A stretch of 37,528 nt of DNA, from positions 1 through 37,528 of the forward strand of contig JAUCBJ010005400.1 in the NCBI GenBank assembly GCA_032718475.1, written 5' to 3'. Positions 34,041 to 37,528 of this stretch are shown in pieces. This DNA comes from Nemertoderma westbladi (Eukaryota > Xenacoelomorpha > Nemertodermatida > Nemertodermatidae). The translations under genes and the position numbers were made by a program. Numbering within the stretch: the stretch's first letter is position 1; each line of letters begins with the position of its first letter. A model generated the notes under the pieces. It saw only the letters and a list, made by a program, of their open reading frames with translations, ran no database searches and had not been told where the DNA came from.

Positions 34041-34267
34041 CAACATACAGTAAAAATTATATTACATATTAAGAGACTCTTATTATTTTTGTTAAAGCCT
34101 TTGTGTCCTAAAATACGCATTTTATTCCCACTAAACTCTTTTAAACACTAAACACTAGACTTTTCTCTTCCATCATTTTAAGGATGTTTTTATAAATATT
34201 CCCCCAATAGCCGGCAATGCAGCGAAAGTGTAGTCTGTTGGTATTTAGTATTGTCTGCGACGGAGAG

Positions 34268-34275
34268 TATAAAAT
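34268..34275 (+). promoter_or_regulatory. TATA-like box of the PHD-finger gene
   Basis: tataaaat lies about 150 bp before a strong splice donor (cag|gtgagt at 34417/34418). It is the best TATA-like word in the interval between the left inverted repeat and the first exon. No transcript data support it. Confidence 0.4.
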
Positions 34276-34299
34276 ACAATGAAATAATTCTACTTTCAC

Positions 34300-34417
34300 G
34301 ACTCAAACTTGCTTTCGAAATACCATTTCAAAATGTTTCCATTAAAAACCAAGATTAGAATTTAATCAGATCCATACTTGAAGATGGCATAGGCCCTACC
34401 AAAGGTTCTCTTGCCAG
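34300..34417 (+). other. Predicted 5' non-coding exon of the PHD-finger gene
   Basis: The end is set by the consensus donor CAG|GTGAGT at 34418. The start is only estimated, about 30 bp past the TATA-like box. The exon has no long open frame. A matching acceptor, tatttacag, ends at 34932, giving a 515-bp intron. Confidence 0.4.
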
Positions 34418-35374
34418 GTGAGTTTTGAGACAATTCTGTATTACTGTATTATTATTTTTCTGTAAGATTAAGCAAAAACACAGGTAGGAAAAATTAAGAC
34501 ATCGTGATCCTGTTGTTGCATAGTTTCCTGCAATAATCAGGCCTTGAGAGGCTGAGAATTCCTATCTACTGTATCTATAATCGGAATGCTGTATTGCTGT
34601 TGCATTGAGAGGCCATGATATGGCTTATGGATATAATTACGCAGCCACAATTTTCAACTACTATTTACTTTAAGAGGCTTCACAAGTTATTATAATGGGC
34701 AATCGGCGGCTGTCCACAATGCATATTATCTTCATCAGCCTGCCAAAGCACAAGATGACTCAAGGCAAAAGCAATGTGAATTACAGCTGTGAGTTGTACT
34801 TTACAATTTCGATCCTCGGTAACTCAGTAATGTTTTGATAAATTTTTTGCAAGTTGTACTGTAAAAAGTAATTTAGATAACATCTTACCCCTTTCTTCCA
34901 CGACTTGGCCTACTGAACATATTTATTTACAGATATATTAGTGTCATCTCAGTCAGATGGTAATGGTAGTGCAAAATGCCAGGTCCCAAACGAAGAAAGA
35001 AAAAGGACTTATATCCATGCCAGGTATGTCGTCAAAATCAGTACAGTACATACAGTATAGTGTATGTACACCCTACAGTAAACATTTACCGATAAAGTAT
35101 ACTACTGTAGACTAATTAATAGCAAATAGGGAATCGGGTTAAATTTATCCAAAATAAATAGTTCTTGCCGTCACAGATAGGATATGATTTTACATTGTTT
35201 TACAGTACTTTAGTTAGTACTATTTCACTTGATTGCTTAGGCCGACTTATTTAATTTCCATATATATTTTTATAATAATACTTTTAAATAAGTTGTACAT
35301 GTATTGGTTGTGCTATTTATTCCGTTAAAGAACAGTTCTACCGTTGCCCAGGGATAAATTCTTCGGGGTCCGGG

Positions 35375-35454
35375 GGCAATTGTCTGGTGGACAATTGTCT
35401 GGTGGGCAGTTGTCCAGGGGGGAAATTTTCCTCGGGGTGGGGGGGGGGGGGGGG
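35375..35454. repeat. 15-bp tandem repeat and 16-base G run in intron
   Basis: caattgtctggtg or cagttgtccaggg starts at 35377, 35392 and 35407, a 15-bp period. It is followed by ggggt and sixteen consecutive G (35439-35454). The G tracts could form a G-quadruplex on the plus strand. A 76-codon ORF across it is not credible. Confidence 0.85.
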
Positions 35455-35953
35455 AAATGTCAGTTCCTTTTATTCGTATCTACCGGTCAGGCTCATGCGG
35501 CAGCAAGAATTGTCTAGTTGCTTCGAGGATGGTTTCCTAACAGATAAGCGTACCAGTTCTGATGAGATGACAAAGATTATCATATTCCAGGTCCCGTATA
35601 GGCACTTGAAGTTATAGTGTTCTACAGTTCTAACGGTACATACTGTAGGTCTACATGTATTAGTATTTAAACACTAATTTTTAATTAACACTACTAATAA
35701 AGAACTCGTTTTGTTTGTAGGTTTGCAATAGCGAGTGCAAAGTCGGGGTGGAGAGTATGTGTGACAATTGTGAAAGCTGGACACACGCCAAATGTATCAA
35801 CAACATGAGTCCTTGGCTGTTTAGCCAATGGGGAGAGCAGTGAATGATATTCCTATGCAAAGGCTGCACACACAGCGCTTGTGGTAACTATGACGTAAAA
35901 AGGGCACTTAAAAGGTTAGTCATAACTGAGTGACTAACTATAGGTAAAGGGGA

Positions 35954-36149
35954 TATACCCAGTGAATAAAAAGCATTCGTAACGCAGTCGCAAATGTATA
36001 ATACGAATATTATACGCATTCGTGAAATCATTTGTAGTGACGAACCATTGAGTAAGGCTTCACGAAACTTAGAAAAAATTTAACGTACCTTTTACGAATG
36101 CTCCAGGTGGCACGAATGCGTTACGCATGGGGGATTTTTTACTGGATAT
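35954..36149. mobile_element. Possible MITE in the third intron of the PHD gene
   Basis: Imperfect terminal repeats, tatacccagtgaataaaaa at the left and the complement of ttttttactggatata at the right, bracket about 200 bp rich in gcattcgt / cgaatgc words. TA dinucleotides at both ends would suit a Tc1/mariner-type target duplication. The match has gaps, so this is tentative. Confidence 0.35.
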
Positions 36150-36626
36150 AAAATGTGTAACTTTTTACGGAGGGAATGAACTGTTTTTACGCATACTACA
36201 TAGTATATAATTTTAATGTTTAATTTAACATTTAATTGTCAAGACCAAATAATTTTATTTTAATAAACACTTTCAGTTATCCTGTTTCCACTTCCGTTCA
36301 GTTATCCACTTCCAGTTTCGAATAAAATTATCAAAAAAAAATAAATAAAAAATTATAAAAATTTCGATTCAAATTATCGCCAGTATTTTTGTGTCATACA
36401 GTATAGATTGTGTAAAATGTGTCATATACAGTATATTCTGGTATATGGCAGTCTGCGTGTAGGCCTATACGAGCAATATATACAGTATGACACATTACAC
36501 AATGAGTGTTAGATTATACAGTAATTCTTGTAGAAAATAGTAGATTATTATTACAGTTATACTGCACACTATATTTTACTTGCAGGATGAAGTTAGCATA
36601 TACAACGACATCTAACGAACCATGTG

Positions 36627-36962
36627 ATGGAATCAATTAACAGCGAAGTAAAGATGAGAATGAAGAACATTCGTCGTGCAATATATGGAACTGGTAATTA
36701 CCGTATTGATGACCGCATGAAGGCGAAATTTGAGTACACTCAAATGCAGTGGTCGAAGACCCCTGAAAACGAAAGGAATAATATTTACGCACAGTTTTTA
36801 AAGAAAAAACTCAGAACATTTTTTCATTCTGAGGCGAGAGTTCGTGTGCCTGGAAAAGAAAAGACCGTCCTTATAAAGTCGCCCATTTGCAGAAAATCTG
36901 CAAAAAAACCAAAACAAAGAAAGTTAAAAAAAACCATCGCGAAAATAAACTACTACCTTTAA
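36627..36962 (+). CDS. Basic C-terminal ORF of the PHD-finger gene
   Basis: This 111-residue ORF begins at ATG 36627 (an upstream GTG at 36624 is in frame). It contains RIDDRMKAKFEYTQMQW, a predicted helix, then KTPENERNNIYAQFLKKKLR, and ends in a Lys-rich tail (KKPKQRKLKK) that could act as a nuclear localisation signal. Immediately upstream, in-frame stops at 36588 and 36594 mean it joins the PHD exons only through a frame change. I do not recognise the fold. It may be the PHD protein's tail or a separate small ORF. Confidence 0.45.
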   Translation: MESINSEVKMRMKNIRRAIYGTGNYRIDDRMKAKFEYTQMQWSKTPENERNNIYAQFLKKKLRTFFHSEARVRVPGKEKTVLIKSPICRKSAKKPKQRKLKKTIAKINYYL

Positions 36963-37178
36963 ACACCTTGAATTATATAAATAATAATTACCAAAACAGA
37001 GTTAGAACTTAAACTTCAGACTGTAAATTTTAACTAGAAAATTTAAACTTTCATACTTACTGTAAGAGAAAACGATACTTATTTGGCATTGACTCCTGTA
37101 TACTGTATAAATAACTTTGTTCAAGTTATCCAGAATTTATTTGTCGCTGATGTTGTGCAATTTATATTTTATTCTTGA

Positions 37179-37184
37179 AATAAA
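37179..37184 (+). promoter_or_regulatory. Candidate polyadenylation signal of the PHD-finger gene
   Basis: AATAAA at 37179-37184 lies 217 bp after the stop at 36962 and 17 bp before the right inverted repeat. The predicted transcript therefore ends inside the cassette. Confidence 0.5.
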
Positions 37185-37200
37185 TTGTGAATTTCAAATT

Positions 37201-37377
37201 AATTTTCTCTAACTATTTCGTGTAAAATTATTAGTACATATGTCCCGCCCGTATGCATATTACCAATTGGGGTGTCGTTTCAGCCTATTTTAACATATTA
37301 ACTTAATTTAGAAAATATTTAATTTCGATTTTCACTATTTAGGTACCTTTTAAAGGAAAGTAGCAGTTTATAATGGC
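37201..37377 (-). repeat. Right inverted repeat of the PHD-gene cassette
   Basis: This is the reverse complement of 33887-34040 with a 24-bp insertion relative to the left copy (around 37296-37320), a four-base ataa/taaa-type insertion near 37368 and a few substitutions. It faces inward like a transposon end. Confidence 0.88.
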
Positions 37378-37484
37378 AGGCTTTTCTAACCAAAACAATA
37401 AACTAAATTTAGGAACACAGTTTACAGTAAAATTTATACTTCTAGACACTAATTGTTCAATATTAATTTAACATTGACACAACG

Positions 37485-37528
37485 AGAAGGCTGAAACGAC
37501 ACCCTAATTGACAATTTGCGTCCCATAT
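37485..37528 (+). repeat. Third copy of the inverted-repeat core at the window edge
   Basis: aaggctgaaacgacacccta and following bases match the core of the left inverted repeat in the same orientation. With the inverted copy at 37265-37287 it makes a close inverted pair about 240 bp across, which could be a separate MITE. The window ends inside it. Confidence 0.7.

Larger units (their letters stand above)
34976..36962 (+). pseudogene. Spliced PHD-finger gene, damaged
   Basis: Three coding exons fit consensus splice sites with matching phase. Exon A, 34976-35023, encodes MPGPKRRKKKDLYPCQ and ends CAG|GTATGT. Exon B, 35721-35914, follows tttgtag and encodes VCNSECK, then MCDNCESWTHAKC and FLCKGC. 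Together they give a PHD-type Cys4-His-Cys3 zinc finger split between the first two Cys; PHD fingers bind histone H3 tails (family knowledge). Exon B ends AAAAG|GTTAGT in phase 2, and exon C starts at 36586 after ttacttgcag. Joined in phase, exon C stops at 36640; a one-base shift near 36624 instead enters a 112-codon basic ORF to 36962 (ATG at 36627) rich in Lys/Arg, probably the true C-terminus. Exon B also has an in-frame TGA before MIFLCKGC. Two lesions suggest decay. No transposase or other partner is visible in the cassette. Confidence 0.65.

Noticed and set aside
35838-35843. In-frame TGA as selenocysteine
   Set aside because: Nothing suggests a SECIS element, PHD proteins are not selenoproteins, and a second lesion downstream makes decay the simpler explanation.

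Overview
The window looks like non-coding-rich genomic DNA from an invertebrate animal, probably marine. It is AT-rich overall. It holds one intact animal-type gene (an SV2/SVOP-like transporter) and a spliced PHD-finger gene with GT-AG introns. Several eukaryotic transposon classes are present: a probable BEL/Pao-like LTR element, PIF/Harbinger, a non-LTR retrotransposon, and short piggyBac-like and other elements. The exact lineage cannot be read from the sequence. A word found throughout the unique DNA, TACTGTA/TACAGTA, may be a lineage marker.

Layout. Positions 1-975 (minus strand) hold the start of a retroelement. A 63-codon ORF overlaps by ATGA a longer coiled-coil, gag-like ORF that runs off the left edge. 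About 1.6-2.45 kb is a GC-rich minisatellite with a recurring 7-bp-stem hairpin. From 2,727 to 23,430 there is one uninterrupted satellite array of about 20.7 kb. It is built from two related monomers (about 41 and 36 bp) that usually alternate as a 77-bp dimer, and it carries nested higher-order duplications of 346, 1,150, 1,700, 1,947 and 3,724 bp. A pentanucleotide microsatellite follows. At 24,551-26,140 lies the only clearly intact gene, an intronless 12-TM major facilitator transporter.

From 26.1 to 33.4 kb is a transposon graveyard: a 160-bp piggyBac-like MITE, a two-part Harbinger remnant (transposase N-terminus and Myb/SANT start), and a 5'-truncated non-LTR retrotransposon with decayed reverse transcriptase and an (AAT)n tail. 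It also holds an AC-rich decamer array facing a much longer GT-rich array, and a 250-bp AT array with an 11-bp period.

At 33,887-37,377 is the most unusual unit: two inverted repeats of about 155-177 bp point inward around a full transcription-unit model. That model has a TATA-like box, a 5' UTR exon, a PHD finger split over two exons, a basic C-terminal ORF and an AATAAA signal. The gene is damaged (one in-frame TGA, one frameshift), so it reads as a decayed mobile cassette rather than a working gene. A third copy of the repeat core lies at the right edge.

The genes do not form a functional cluster. The intact transporter sits between a satellite block and a repeat-rich region, which suggests a pericentromeric, subtelomeric or other heterochromatin-adjacent location (inference).
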